Source of the DNA: Pseudomonas sp. IAC-BECa141
GTDB lineage: Bacteria > Pseudomonadota > Gammaproteobacteria > Pseudomonadales > Pseudomonadaceae
Length of the DNA stretch: 64,000 bases
NCBI RefSeq assembly: GCF_020544405.1
Contig: NZ_CP065410.1
Coordinates: 5,795,501-5,859,500, forward strand
Direction of reading: 5' to 3'
The position numbers and the translations under genes were made by a program. Each line of letters begins with the position of its first letter. Position 1 is the stretch's first letter. Shown here in pieces: positions 27,006 through 37,105 of the stretch. The notes below the pieces were generated by a model. That model did no database searches, had not been told where the DNA came from, and saw only the letters and a list, made by a program, of their open reading frames with translations.

Positions 27006-27836
27006 ATGAGCGATCGGGGCGAGTCGATCCGTTTCTGGCAAGCCGCGCCTCTGGCCGGGGTCGAGCTGTTGACCGCGCGCTACATCGAGCATCGTTTCGC
27101 CCCGCACGTCCACGACGGTTATGTGATCGGCATGATCATGGCCGGTGCCCAGCGCTACCGTTATCGCGGCGCCGAACACCTGGCGGGCAGCGGCACGCTG
27201 GTGCTGATCAATCCGGATGAATTGCACACCGGCCACAAGGGCACCGAGGACGGCTGGCTGTACCGTGCGTTCTACCCGGACACCGGCAAGATTGTCTCGC
27301 TGCTTGAAGAACTGGAGCTGCCGACCGCGCCGATGCCGGCCTTTGGCGCAACGCTGTATCGCGACCCGGATCTGGTCACCGGCTTCAGTCAGTTGCACCG
27401 CTTGCTGGAAAGCCCCGCCACCGCGCTGCAACAGCAAACGGTGTGGCGCGAAATGATGATGCGGCTGTTGCAGCGTCACGCGGCGGTGCAAATCAACGGC
27501 AACCCCGGCAAGGAGCATCGCGCGGTGGCGATGGCCAAGGAGTTGCTGCACGCGCAACTGGCGGCGCCGCCCTCGCTGGAAGAACTGGCGGCGGCCGTGA
27601 ACCTGTCACCCTTCCACTTCGCCCGGGTGTTCCGCCGCGCCACCGGCATGCCGCCGCACAGCTGGCTGATGCAGCAGCGGATCGCCTGTGCGCGGGGCTT
27701 GCTGCAGAGCGGCTGCGTGCCGGTGGAAGTCGCCGCGCAGCTGGGATTTGCCGACCAGAGCCATCTGAGCCGGCAGTTCAAACAGGTTTATGGTGTGGGG
27801 CCGGCGGCCTATCGCAGCGCGCGGCTGGGTCGCTGA
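27006..27836 (+). CDS. AraC family transcriptional regulator
   Basis: A 276-residue regulator with an N-terminal cupin-like sensing domain (APHVHDGYVIGMI, then NPDELHTGHKG) and a C-terminal double helix-turn-helix (SLEELAAAVNLSPFHFARVF and VEVAAQLGFADQSHLSRQF). The start at 27006 is preceded by gtgaggtc, 4 bases beyond the previous stop. Its targets are not evident; the convergent neighbour is a sulfurtransferase. Confidence 0.9.
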   Translation: MSDRGESIRFWQAAPLAGVELLTARYIEHRFAPHVHDGYVIGMIMAGAQRYRYRGAEHLAGSGTLVLINPDELHTGHKGTEDGWLYRAFYPDTGKIVSLLEELELPTAPMPAFGATLYRDPDLVTGFSQLHRLLESPATALQQQTVWREMMMRLLQRHAAVQINGNPGKEHRAVAMAKELLHAQLAAPPSLEELAAAVNLSPFHFARVFRRATGMPPHSWLMQQRIACARGLLQSGCVPVEVAAQLGFADQSHLSRQFKQVYGVGPAAYRSARLGR

Positions 27837-27840
27837 GCGC

Positions 27841-28695
27841 TTATTCGCCCGTCGCGATACCGCGCGACGGCTCGTTGATCCACTCGCTCCACGATCCGGC
27901 ATACAGCGAACCCAACGGGTAACCCGCCAGACACAGGGCGAACAGGTTGTGACACGCTGTCACCCCGGAGCCGCAGTAAGCCACCAGATCGGCCGGCGAA
28001 CGCTCGCCGAGTTTCGCGGCGAAACGCTGCTTGAGCTGATCGGCCGGCAGGAAACGCCCGTCGCTGCCCAGATTGTCGGTGAACGCCGCGCACTGCGCGC
28101 CGGGAATGTGCCCGGCGATCGGGTCGATCGGTTCCACTTCACCCTTGAAGCGCGGCAACGCGCGGGCATCGAGCAGGGTCAGGGCCGGTTGGCCGAGGCG
28201 CTGCTGCAATTGCTCGGCGCTGAGCAGCAGGTTCATGTCCGGCTGGCCGCTGAAGTTGCCGCGGACCGCTGACGGTGGATCGAGGCTCAGCGGCAGCCCC
28301 GCCGCATGCCAGGCCTTGAGCCCGCCATCGAGAATGAACACGCCGTCGCGCTTGCCCAGCCACGCCAGCAACCACCAGGCCCGCGCCGCATAGGCGCCCG
28401 GGCCGTCGTCATACAGAACCACGTCACTGTCGTTGTTGATGCCGAAGGCTTGCAGGCGATCAATCAGCGCCGTCGGCTCCGGCAGCGGATGGCGACCGGT
28501 CACGCCTTTGGTCACCGGGCCGCTGAGGTCCCGCTCAAGATCGGCGAAATGTGCCCCGGCAATGTGCCCCTCGGCGTAGCTGCGCTGGCCGTAATCCGGG
28601 TCTTCGAGGGCAAAACGGCAATCGAGAATCACCAGCCCCGGCTGCGCCTTGCGGGCATCCAGGGCGGTCGGGCTGATCAGTTGCGCAATCGGCAT
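27841..28695 (-). CDS. sseA: 3-mercaptopyruvate sulfurtransferase
   Basis: A 284-residue two-domain rhodanese. The catalytic loop reads CGSGVTA near residue 236, the form seen in mercaptopyruvate sulfurtransferases rather than the CRKGVTA of thiosulfate enzymes. It moves sulfur from 3-mercaptopyruvate to thiol acceptors or cyanide. The start at 28695 gives MPIAQLISP and standard length; the longer open frame runs into the TetR gene. It is downstream of that regulator on the same strand. Confidence 0.92.
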   Translation of the reverse strand: MPIAQLISPTALDARKAQPGLVILDCRFALEDPDYGQRSYAEGHIAGAHFADLERDLSGPVTKGVTGRHPLPEPTALIDRLQAFGINNDSDVVLYDDGPGAYAARAWWLLAWLGKRDGVFILDGGLKAWHAAGLPLSLDPPSAVRGNFSGQPDMNLLLSAEQLQQRLGQPALTLLDARALPRFKGEVEPIDPIAGHIPGAQCAAFTDNLGSDGRFLPADQLKQRFAAKLGERSPADLVAYCGSGVTACHNLFALCLAGYPLGSLYAGSWSEWINEPSRGIATGE

Positions 28696-28723
28696 AGCGA
28701 ACGACTCCAGTGAGGAAATGGAA

Positions 28724-29395
28724 TTACGGTCTCTCTTCGAGGGCCTGGGCCAGCGGCACGTAGAACTCTTCGAACAAGGCGTTGACCTCATCGCGGGCCT
28801 GCTCGGTGACGAACCCCGCTTCCAGCACCAGCACCTGATACACGCCACGTTTGATGGCCTGTTCGCTGAGGTGATTGGAATTTTCTCGGGTCGTGCACAG
28901 GAAGCGCACCCACGAGGTGAGGATGATCCACGCGTTGAGGGTCAGGGATTCGATCTGCACCCGGTCCATCTTCAGGATCCCGGCGGCAACGAAGCCTTCG
29001 TAGATCGCCGCGCCCTGGATCACGCAGCGCTGGGAGAAGCGCCGGTAACGCTCGGCCAGATCCGGATCGCTGTCGAGCAGATGCTCGAGATCGCGGTGCA
29101 GGAAACGGTAGCGCCACATCGCCGACAGCAATTCCTTGAGATAGAAACGCTTGTCTTCGACCGTCGCGGCCCGGCCCTGGGGCGGACGCAGGAAGCTGTC
29201 CACCAGGCTTTCGTACTCACTGAACAGCACGGCGATGATCGCCTGCTTGTTGGGGAAGTGGTAGTACAGATTGCCCGGAGAAATCTCCATGTGGGCGGCG
29301 ATGTGATTGGTGCTGATGCTGCGCTCGCCCTGCTGATTGAACAGCTCGAGGCTGTTCTGCACGATGCGCTCGCTGGTTTTGATCCGTGGGGCCAT
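28724..29395 (-). CDS. TetR/AcrR family transcriptional regulator
   Basis: A 223-residue regulator with an N-terminal HTH (RIVQNSLELFNQQGERSIST, then GNLYYHFPNKQAIIAVLF) and a large helical ligand domain. It is divergent from the aldehyde dehydrogenase gene, whose promoter carries a likely operator at 29487-29510. It therefore probably represses that operon until an aldehyde, alcohol or acyl ligand is present; the ligand is not known from the sequence. Confidence 0.9.
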   Translation of the reverse strand: MAPRIKTSERIVQNSLELFNQQGERSISTNHIAAHMEISPGNLYYHFPNKQAIIAVLFSEYESLVDSFLRPPQGRAATVEDKRFYLKELLSAMWRYRFLHRDLEHLLDSDPDLAERYRRFSQRCVIQGAAIYEGFVAAGILKMDRVQIESLTLNAWIILTSWVRFLCTTRENSNHLSEQAIKRGVYQVLVLEAGFVTEQARDEVNALFEEFYVPLAQALEERP

Positions 29396-29481
29396 GGCTT
29401 GAGCTTTAATTCAGAGTGCGTTGGGGGGCATCTTACGACCTAACCGGAACCGGATAAAACCAGGATGCGCAAGGAAGCCAT

Positions 29482-29510
29482 TTGACTTTCTAGAGCATAG
29501 ACTCTAAAAA
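29482..29510 (+). promoter_or_regulatory. Promoter and likely TetR operator of the aldehyde dehydrogenase operon
   Basis: ttgact (29482-29487), a 17-base spacer and taaaaa (29505-29510) form a sigma-70 promoter. The dyad tttctagag-n6-ctctaaaaa (29487-29510) fills the spacer and -10, the position expected for repression by the divergent TetR protein. Confidence 0.6.
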
Positions 29511-29541
29511 GTTCGTCACAACAACATCTCCGGAGCTGACA

Positions 29542-30972
29542 ATGACTGCCGATATTGCCTACCTGCAAACGCTGCAACAGCCGCTGGAAGAGCTCAATCG
29601 GCTGTTCGATGCGCAGCGTGCCGCCTACGCCGCCAACCCGATGCCGCCGGCGGCCCAGCGTCAGCAATGGCTCAAGGCCCTGCGCGATTTGTTGAGCAGC
29701 GAGCGGCAGGCCCTGATCGACGCCATCAGCTCCGACTTCAGCCACCGCAGCGCCGATGAAACCCTGCTCGCCGAACTGATGCCGAGCCTGCACGGCATTC
29801 ACTACGCCAGCCGGCACATCAGCCAGTGGATGAAACCTTCGCGGCGCAAAGTCGGCGTTGCCTTCCAGCCGGCATCGGCGAAAGTCGTGTACCAGCCGCT
29901 TGGCGTGGTGGGCGTCATCGTGCCGTGGAACTACCCGCTGTTCCTGGCCATCGGCCCGTTGACCGGCGCCCTCGCGGCCGGTAATCGGGTGATGCTGAAA
30001 CTCAGCGAATCGACCCCGGCCACCGGCCTGCTGCTCAAGCAACTGCTGGCGCGAATCTTCCCCGAGGATCTGGTGTGCGTGGTGCTCGGCGAGGCCGATG
30101 TCGGCGTGGCGTTTTCGAAGATGCGCTTCGATCACCTGCTGTTCACCGGCTCCACCAGCGTCGGCAGGCACGTGATGCGCGCGGCGGCAGAAAACCTGAC
30201 CCCGGTGACGCTGGAGCTGGGCGGCAAATCCCCGGCCATCGTCTCCCACGACGTGCCGCTCAAGGACGCCGCCGAACGCATCGCCTTCGGCAAGACCCTC
30301 AATGCCGGCCAGACCTGCGTGGCCCCGGATTACGTGCTGGTGCCGGAAGCGCGCATCGGCGGTTTCGTCGAAGCCTATCGCCAGGCCGTGCGCGGGTTTT
30401 ATCCGACACTCGCCGACAACCCGGACTACACCGCCATCATCAACGAGCGCCAACTGGCGCGACTGAACAGCTACCTCAGCGACGCCACCAGCAAGGGCGC
30501 GCTGCTGATTCCGCTGTTCGAGCAGGGCCAGGGCCGGCGCATGCCGCACAGCCTGCTGCTGAATGTCAGCGACGAGATGACGGTGATGCAGGACGAAATC
30601 TTCGGCCCGCTGTTGCCGATCGTGCCGTATCAGGATCTGGATCAGGCATTTGCTTACATCAATCAGCGGCCACGTCCTCTGGCTCTTTACTACTTCGGCT
30701 ACGACAAACGCGAACAGAAGCGCGTGCTCAGCGAAACCCATTCCGGCGGCGTCTGCCTCAACGACACGCTGCTGCATGTGGCGCAGGACGACATGCCGTT
30801 CGGTGGCATCGGCCCGTCGGGCATGGGGCATTACCACGGGCACGAAGGTTTCCTGACGTTCAGCAAGGCCAAGGGCGTGCTGGTCAAACAGCGTTTCAAC
30901 GCGGCGAAACTGATCTACCCGCCCTACGGCAAATCCATTCAGAAACTGATCCAGAAACTGTTCATTCGCTAA
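29542..30972 (+). CDS. calB: Coniferyl-aldehyde-dehydrogenase-like NAD(P)+ aldehyde dehydrogenase
   Basis: A 476-residue ALDH with the catalytic glutamate in LELGGKSPAI and the nucleophile cysteine in NAGQTCVAPDYVL. The short length and a C-terminal tail ending in basic/hydrophobic residues (IQKLIQKLFIR) resemble the coniferyl / long-chain fatty aldehyde dehydrogenase branch, where the tail touches the membrane. It oxidises aldehydes to acids, probably taking the product of the GMC oxidoreductase encoded two genes later. The true substrate (aromatic or fatty aldehyde) is open. Confidence 0.88.
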   Translation: MTADIAYLQTLQQPLEELNRLFDAQRAAYAANPMPPAAQRQQWLKALRDLLSSERQALIDAISSDFSHRSADETLLAELMPSLHGIHYASRHISQWMKPSRRKVGVAFQPASAKVVYQPLGVVGVIVPWNYPLFLAIGPLTGALAAGNRVMLKLSESTPATGLLLKQLLARIFPEDLVCVVLGEADVGVAFSKMRFDHLLFTGSTSVGRHVMRAAAENLTPVTLELGGKSPAIVSHDVPLKDAAERIAFGKTLNAGQTCVAPDYVLVPEARIGGFVEAYRQAVRGFYPTLADNPDYTAIINERQLARLNSYLSDATSKGALLIPLFEQGQGRRMPHSLLLNVSDEMTVMQDEIFGPLLPIVPYQDLDQAFAYINQRPRPLALYYFGYDKREQKRVLSETHSGGVCLNDTLLHVAQDDMPFGGIGPSGMGHYHGHEGFLTFSKAKGVLVKQRFNAAKLIYPPYGKSIQKLIQKLFIR

Positions 30973-30996
30973 CGTCACCGCCGGGTAATAACAACA

Positions 30997-31542
30997 ATGC
31001 ACCCAAGCCTGACCGAAACACCTGCCCTCTCGCGCCGTGGCCTGCTGAAATTCAGCCTGGGCGCCACGGCGTTCCTCGCCACCGCCGGGCTTGGTGCCAG
31101 CCTCAGCGGCTGTTCATCGAGCGTATCGGCCCACGGATTCACCACGCTGCGCAGCGGTGACCTGCTGTTTCTGCGCGCGCTGATTCCGGTAATGCTCGAT
31201 GGCGCCGTCGCGGTGGAAAAGATGCCCGCCGCTGTCGATGGAACCCTGAAGTCGCTGGATTACAGCCTCGATCACCTGTCGCCGGAAATGCTCAAGCTCA
31301 CCCGGCAACTGTTTGATGTGCTGGGCATGGCGGTGACGCGCGGGCCATTGACCGGAATCTGGGGCAGTTGGGAAAACGCCAGCCCCGAGGCGATCCGCCA
31401 TTTCCTCGATCGCTGGGAAAACAGCTCGCTGAGCCTGCTGCGCATGGGCCACAGCTCATTGCTGCAAATGGTGATGATGGCCTGGTACACCCGCGCCGAA
31501 TCCTGGGCCCATTGCGGTTACCCCGGCCCGCCCGCCGTTTGA
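30997..31542 (+). CDS. Tat-exported lipoprotein, small partner of GMC oxidoreductase
   Basis: A 181-residue protein with a twin-arginine signal (SRRGLLKF, residues 12-19), a hydrophobic segment and a lipobox ending LSGC near residue 38. The rest resembles the small subunit (subunit 3) of gluconate 2-dehydrogenase-type enzymes. It is 42 bases ahead of a GMC flavoprotein that has no signal of its own, so it may carry its folded partner through the Tat pore. Export is strongly suggested by sequence; the complex is inferred. Confidence 0.8.
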   Translation: MHPSLTETPALSRRGLLKFSLGATAFLATAGLGASLSGCSSSVSAHGFTTLRSGDLLFLRALIPVMLDGAVAVEKMPAAVDGTLKSLDYSLDHLSPEMLKLTRQLFDVLGMAVTRGPLTGIWGSWENASPEAIRHFLDRWENSSLSLLRMGHSSLLQMVMMAWYTRAESWAHCGYPGPPAV

Positions 31543-31584
31543 GCCTGGCGCCCCACGCAAAACAATAATAAGAGAACCTGATCG

Positions 31585-33180
31585 ATGCCCGTACCCGACC
31601 CGTTTCGCGAAGGCCTTGCCCGTGGCTGGAAAACCTACAACGGCGCGCAACTCAGCGATGACCTGACCCTGGCAACCGATGTCGCCATCATCGGCAGCGG
31701 CGCCGGCGGCGGCACCACCGCGGAAATCCTCAGTGCCGCCGGCTACAAAGTGCTGTTGATCGAAGAGGGTCCGCTCAAGACCAGCAGCGATTTCAAACTG
31801 CTGGAAGACCAGGCCTACAGCAGCCTCTATCAGGAAGGCACCGGCCGCATGAGCAAGGACGGCGCGATTACCATCCTTCAGGGCCGCGCGGTTGGCGGCA
31901 CCACCCTGATCAACTGGACATCGAGCTTTCGCACGCCGGAGCCGACCCTCGAACACTGGGCCAAAGAACACAACGTCAAAGGCCACAGCCCCGCCGACAT
32001 GGCACCGTGGTTCGAGAAAATGGAGCAGCGCCTCGGCGTCGCCTCGTGGAGGGTGCCGCCCAACGCCAACAACGACGTGATCCGCAAAGGCTGCGAACAG
32101 CTCGGCTACAGCTGGCACGTGATTCCGCGCAACGTGCGCGGCTGCTGGAACCTCGGTTACTGCGGCATGGGCTGCCCGACCAACGCCAAGCAGTCGATGA
32201 TGGTCACGACCATTCCGGCAACGCTGGAAAAGGGCGGCGAACTGCTCTATCTGGCCCGGGCCGAAAAACTGTTGATCAACGGCGACAAGGTCACCGGGCT
32301 GCAGTGTGTGGCGATGGACGAACGCTGCGTCGAGCCGACCGGACGCACGATCACCGTCAAGGCGCGGCATTACGTGCTGGCCGGCGGCGGGATCAACAGC
32401 CCGGCGCTGCTGATGCGTTCGGATGCACCGGATCCGCACAAACGCCTGGGCAAGCGCACCTTCCTGCATCTGGTGAACATGTCCGCCGGGCGTTTCGACG
32501 AAGTGATAAACCCGTTCTACGGTGCGCCGCAGTCGATCTATTCGGATCATTTCCAGTGGAAGGACGGCACCACCGGCCCGATGGCTTACAAGCTTGAAGT
32601 GCCGCCGCTGCACCCGGCGCTGGCTGCCACATTGCTCGGCGGGTTCGGTCAGGAAAGTGCGCAACACATGGCGGACCTGCCGCACACCCACGCGATGCTG
32701 GCCCTGCTGCGTGACGGTTTTCACCCGGACAGCCAGGGCGGCAGCGTCGAGCTGCGCGGTGACGGCTCGCCGGTACTCGACTATCAGGTTTCGCCTTACG
32801 CCTGGGAGGGTTTGCGTCGCTCCTTCCACAGCATGGCCGAGATCCAGTTCGCCGGCGGCGCCAAAGCAGTGATGCCGATGCACGCTGATGCGCGCTACGT
32901 GAACAGCCCGGCCGAGGCCCGCTCGTTGATCGACAGCCTGAGTCTGCAGTTGTATCGCACCCGCCTGGGCAGTGCCCACGTCATGGGCGGCTGCGCGATG
33001 GGCGAAGACCCGAAAACCGCCGTCACCGACAGCCTCGGCCGCCATCATCAACTGCGCAATCTGTCGATTCATGACGGCTCGCTCTTTCCCACCAGCATCG
33101 GCGCCAACCCGCAGTTGTCGGTCTACGGTCTGACGGCGCAACTGGCGACATCCCTCGGCGAACGGCTGAGAAACCCGTGA
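31585..33180 (+). CDS. GMC family FAD-dependent alcohol oxidoreductase
   Basis: A 531-residue flavoprotein. The ADP-binding motif is VAIIGSGAGGGTTAEIL near residue 35, followed by LLIEEG; GRAVGGTTLINW is the GMC signature, and the C-terminus has NLSIHDGSLFPTSIGANPQLS with the conserved Asn-Pro pair. Cysteines cluster in GCWNLGYCGMGCPTNAKQS. It probably oxidises an alcohol to the aldehyde handled by the upstream dehydrogenase. No cytochrome c subunit is encoded next to it. Confidence 0.9.
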   Translation: MPVPDPFREGLARGWKTYNGAQLSDDLTLATDVAIIGSGAGGGTTAEILSAAGYKVLLIEEGPLKTSSDFKLLEDQAYSSLYQEGTGRMSKDGAITILQGRAVGGTTLINWTSSFRTPEPTLEHWAKEHNVKGHSPADMAPWFEKMEQRLGVASWRVPPNANNDVIRKGCEQLGYSWHVIPRNVRGCWNLGYCGMGCPTNAKQSMMVTTIPATLEKGGELLYLARAEKLLINGDKVTGLQCVAMDERCVEPTGRTITVKARHYVLAGGGINSPALLMRSDAPDPHKRLGKRTFLHLVNMSAGRFDEVINPFYGAPQSIYSDHFQWKDGTTGPMAYKLEVPPLHPALAATLLGGFGQESAQHMADLPHTHAMLALLRDGFHPDSQGGSVELRGDGSPVLDYQVSPYAWEGLRRSFHSMAEIQFAGGAKAVMPMHADARYVNSPAEARSLIDSLSLQLYRTRLGSAHVMGGCAMGEDPKTAVTDSLGRHHQLRNLSIHDGSLFPTSIGANPQLSVYGLTAQLATSLGERLRNP

Positions 33181-33208
33181 AAAAGACGAAAATTCCGATC
33201 GTCTATAG

Positions 33209-33775
<567 letters not shown>

Positions 33776-33838
33776 CGACCGTTCAAACGGCGCCCGCGTG
33801 CACTACGGGCGCCAATGCGGCACAATTGCGCGCATTGA

Positions 33839-34129
<291 letters not shown>

Positions 34130-34139
34130 GTTTCTGACC

Positions 34140-34166
34140 GTGATCGCAGCAGCAGGCTGCGATCAC
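34140..34166. terminator. Hairpin between ferredoxin and a convergent gene
   Basis: gtgatcgcagc / gctgcgatcac is a perfect 11-bp stem with a 5-base loop in the 38-base convergent gap. No T-run on either side. Confidence 0.6.
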
Positions 34167-34167
34167 G

Positions 34168-34491
34168 TCATTCACGCTGTTCGAATCCCTCTCCAGTGCA
34201 GCCCAGGCAACGCACGAACGCCGCTTTCGCCGGCGCCACCACCAGCGCCTCTCCCGCATCGCCAATCCCGCCACCCAGCGCGGTGAACGGCAACGACACA
34301 ACGAACGCCCCGGCACCGATCACCGTCGCCACCACCAGTAACGGACGGGCAATCAGCAGATCGCCGAGCATGGCGTAGGCCGGTGGATTCTGGATGGCGT
34401 AACGAGGATCGCCGCTGCCGCCTTCCGCGGCCTGAATGGTCAGGCTGAAGCACAGCAGCAGGGCGACGATGAGGGTTTGCAAGGACTTCAT
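34168..34491 (-). CDS. Small exported or membrane protein of unknown function
   Basis: A 107-residue protein with a signal peptide (residues 1-21, ending IQAAEG), then a hydrophobic segment [19 protein letters not shown] at about 50-68 and a glycine-rich stretch. Two cysteines in CLGC near residue 96 could bind metal or form a disulfide. Such proteins are often labelled multidrug transporter in Pseudomonas without evidence. Not recognised further. Confidence 0.72.
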   Translation of the reverse strand: MKSLQTLIVALLLCFSLTIQAAEGGSGDPRYAIQNPPAYAMLGDLLIARPLLVVATVIGAGAFVVSLPFTALGGGIGDAGEALVVAPAKAAFVRCLGCTGEGFEQRE

Positions 34492-34560
34492 GGCACGATC
34501 CTTCGGGCTGAACAGTGAGACAACTCACTATAGACCGTAGGCGTTTTTCGGACGTCCAGC

Positions 34561-35373
34561 TCAGCTTTGGCAGCGCGGGCACCAGACGCTGGCGCGCTGG
34601 CCGAGCTTCATTTCCCGCAAGCCTGTGCCGCAGACCTTGCAGTGCTCGCCACCGCGACCGTAGACAAACAGCTCCTGCTGGAAATACCCCGGCTGCCCGT
34701 CGCCACCGATGAAATCACGCAACGTGGTGCCGCCGCGCTCGATGGCAGCAGCGAGGATGCGCTTGATCTCGATCGCCAGCTTCAAATACCGCGCCCGGGA
34801 AATGCCTTTGGCTTCACGGCGCGGATCGATACCGGCGGCGAACAGTGCTTCGGTCGCGTAGATATTGCCGACCCCCACCACCACCGCGTTATCCATGATG
34901 AACGGTTTGACCGCCATCGAGCGCCCGCGCGACAGCTGATACAACCGCTCGCCATCGAACAGATCGGTCAACGGCTCAGGGCCCAGACGGATCAGCAACT
35001 CGTGATTGAGCGGGTCATTGCTCCACAGCATCGCGCCGAAACGTCGCGGATCGGTGTAGCGCAAGGCCAGTCCGGAATCCAGTTCGATATCGACATGCTC
35101 ATGCTTGGCCGCCGGCATCCCGACCTCAACCAGCCGCAAGTTGCCGGACATGCCCAAGTGGCTGATCAGCGTACCGGCCTCGGCGTTGATCAGCAGATAC
35201 TTGGCGCGTCGCTCGACCAGCACGATGCGCTGCCCGGACAGCCGCACATCGAGGTCTTCGGGAATCGGCCAGCGCAGCCGCCGGTCCCGCACGATCACCC
35301 GGCTGACGCGCTGGCCTTCCAGGTGCGGGGCGATGCCGCGACGGGTGGTTTCGACTTCCGGCAGTTCAGGCAT
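34561..35373 (-). CDS. mutM: Formamidopyrimidine-DNA glycosylase
   Basis: A 270-residue bifunctional glycosylase/AP lyase that removes 8-oxoguanine and FapyG. The mature N-terminus [12 protein letters not shown] holds the catalytic proline and glutamate; the H2TH region follows [12 protein letters not shown]; the C-terminal zinc finger is CKVCG plus CPRC. Complete and of normal length. Confidence 0.97.
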   Translation of the reverse strand: MPELPEVETTRRGIAPHLEGQRVSRVIVRDRRLRWPIPEDLDVRLSGQRIVLVERRAKYLLINAEAGTLISHLGMSGNLRLVEVGMPAAKHEHVDIELDSGLALRYTDPRRFGAMLWSNDPLNHELLIRLGPEPLTDLFDGERLYQLSRGRSMAVKPFIMDNAVVVGVGNIYATEALFAAGIDPRREAKGISRARYLKLAIEIKRILAAAIERGGTTLRDFIGGDGQPGYFQQELFVYGRGGEHCKVCGTGLREMKLGQRASVWCPRCQS

Positions 35374-35401
35374 GGATTCCTCGAATCATCAGCTTCTCTA
35401 A

Positions 35402-36268
35402 TCAGTGCGCGCCAAGTTCGCGGATCGTCTGCTTCAACGTTTCGAAGTCGTAATCCGAGAGGCCGATGTACTCAAGCACCAGCGGCCCGACAGCCTGCCA
35501 TTCGAAGTCTTCGGTCTGGTTGCCCAGCACCCGGTACGACGCACAGATGTGCTCGGCCATCTTCAGGATCGCCAGCAGGTTCTTCATCTGACTGTTGCGC
35601 GAGGTCTCGTCGCTGAAGATCGCCAGGGCATTGTGGTGGTTGGCGATGGCCGCGCTGACATGTTCCGGCAGGCGCCAGGACTTGGCGGTGTAATAACCGA
35701 CCACCGAGTGATTGGTGTTGTAGACATCGTTCTCGGTATCCACGACCCGGCGCTCGGCACTCGCGTTGGCGTAGGCCTTTTCGAGCGTCGTCATGTAATC
35801 CGGGAAACGCTGAAGCATCAGCGGCACGCCGCAGTCGTGGAACAGACCCAAGGCGTAAGCCTCGTCGCTCGCCTCGGTGCCGACGCGCTTGGCCAGGGTC
35901 AGGCAGGTCATGGCCACGTCCTGGGCGGTGTCCCAGAAACGGTTCAGGGTGACGATGGTGTCGTCGTTCATCTCGCCCTTGATCGACATGGCATTGATCA
36001 GATTGATGATCGAACGGCTGCCCAGCAGGTTCACCGCGCGCTTGATCGAGGTGATCTTGTTGCTCAGGCCGTAATACGGCGAGTTGACGATTTTCAGCAG
36101 CGAGCCGGAAAGGCCGGGATCCTGGGAGATCAGCTTGGCGATCGTCTCCAGGTCCGGGTCGGGCATGTATTGCTCCATTTGCAGATCCACCATGATCTGC
36201 GGCTGCGCGGGCACGCTGATGCCTTGCAGGGACTGTTGAATCTGTTCGGTGGTCAGCTCTTGGGACAT
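35402..36268 (-). CDS. HDOD domain protein
   Basis: A 288-residue protein made almost wholly of an HDOD domain (about residues 20-220), a signalling domain related to HD phosphohydrolases but usually without full metal ligands. Visible pieces: SQDPGLSGSLLKIVNSPYYG, LGLFHDCGVPLML and a later IANHHNALAIF. HDOD proteins often sit in two-component or c-di-GMP pathways; the partner is not apparent here. Confidence 0.88.
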   Translation of the reverse strand: MSQELTTEQIQQSLQGISVPAQPQIMVDLQMEQYMPDPDLETIAKLISQDPGLSGSLLKIVNSPYYGLSNKITSIKRAVNLLGSRSIINLINAMSIKGEMNDDTIVTLNRFWDTAQDVAMTCLTLAKRVGTEASDEAYALGLFHDCGVPLMLQRFPDYMTTLEKAYANASAERRVVDTENDVYNTNHSVVGYYTAKSWRLPEHVSAAIANHHNALAIFSDETSRNSQMKNLLAILKMAEHICASYRVLGNQTEDFEWQAVGPLVLEYIGLSDYDFETLKQTIRELGAH

Positions 36269-36441
36269 AAGTACACACTCTGGGACAGGCGGCGATTCTA
36301 ACCTCTAAAAACCGCCGCACGACACACCAGTGGGCAATTCGCAGGAACTTTCACTTTTGCCCGGCCTTCGGAATCTGTAGTGCCTGGAACAGTTCTCGAT
36401 CTGTCCCGGGCTGTAATCCCAACAGACTCAGGAGCTTAACG

Positions 36442-36981
36442 ATGGCAAATTCTCTCGGCAGCAAGCGCGTCGCTTTTCTGGTAACCGATGGTTTCGAGCA
36501 AGTTGAACTGACCGGTCCCAAAAACGCACTCGAGCAGGCTGGAGCGCAGGTTGACATCCTCTCTGCCGAAACCGGCAGCGTCAAAGGCTGGAACCACGAT
36601 AAACCTGCGGACGATTTCAAGGTCGACCAGACTTTCCAGGGCGCAAGCATCGATCAGTACGACGCCGTGGTGCTCCCGGGCGGCGTGCAGAACTCTGACA
36701 CCATCCGCATCGACCAGGACGCGCAACATCTGGTCAAGACCGGTGCCTCCGCCGGCAAACCGATCGCGGTGATCTGTCACGGCAGCTGGCTGTTGATTTC
36801 GGCCGGGCTGGTCAATGGCAAGACCATGACCAGCTACAAGACCGTCAAGGACGATCTGGTCAACGCGGGGGTGAACTGGGTCGATCAGGAAGTCGTAAAA
36901 GACGGCAACCTGATCAGCAGCCGCCAACCGGACGATATTCCGGCATTCAGCAAAGCGCTGATTGACGCGCTGTCGGCATAG
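36442..36981 (+). CDS. PfpI/DJ-1 family protein (YhbO-like)
   Basis: A 179-residue class I glutamine-amidotransferase-like protein. The nucleophile elbow is AVICHGSWLL (Cys near residue 112) after VLPGGVQNSD. Family members have been reported as proteases, glyoxalases or deglycases that protect against carbonyl and other stress; which applies is unsettled. A strong ribosome site (caggag) precedes the ATG. Confidence 0.88.
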   Translation: MANSLGSKRVAFLVTDGFEQVELTGPKNALEQAGAQVDILSAETGSVKGWNHDKPADDFKVDQTFQGASIDQYDAVVLPGGVQNSDTIRIDQDAQHLVKTGASAGKPIAVICHGSWLLISAGLVNGKTMTSYKTVKDDLVNAGVNWVDQEVVKDGNLISSRQPDDIPAFSKALIDALSA

Positions 36982-37004
36982 AGCACAGGCGAGTGGACAC
37001 GGGA

Positions 37005-37030
37005 GCGGGCCTGCTTGCGATGAGGCCCGC
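37005..37030. repeat. REP-type hairpin
   Basis: gcgggcct / aggcccgc around a central gcttgcgatg, of the second REP class seen in fluorescent pseudomonads, in the gap between pfpI-like and rlmI. Confidence 0.6.
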
Positions 37031-37105
37031 CGCGTTTCATCGCACGCCAAACCCGGCATAAGGCGCAACACGGTATACTCCCGCTCTTTTTTCCGGAGCG
37101 ACGTC

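Noticed and set aside
31114..31452. Minus-strand frame opposite the Tat lipoprotein gene
   Set aside because: The plus-strand frame has a Tat signal, a lipobox and operon context; the opposite frame has none and is Gln/His-rich.
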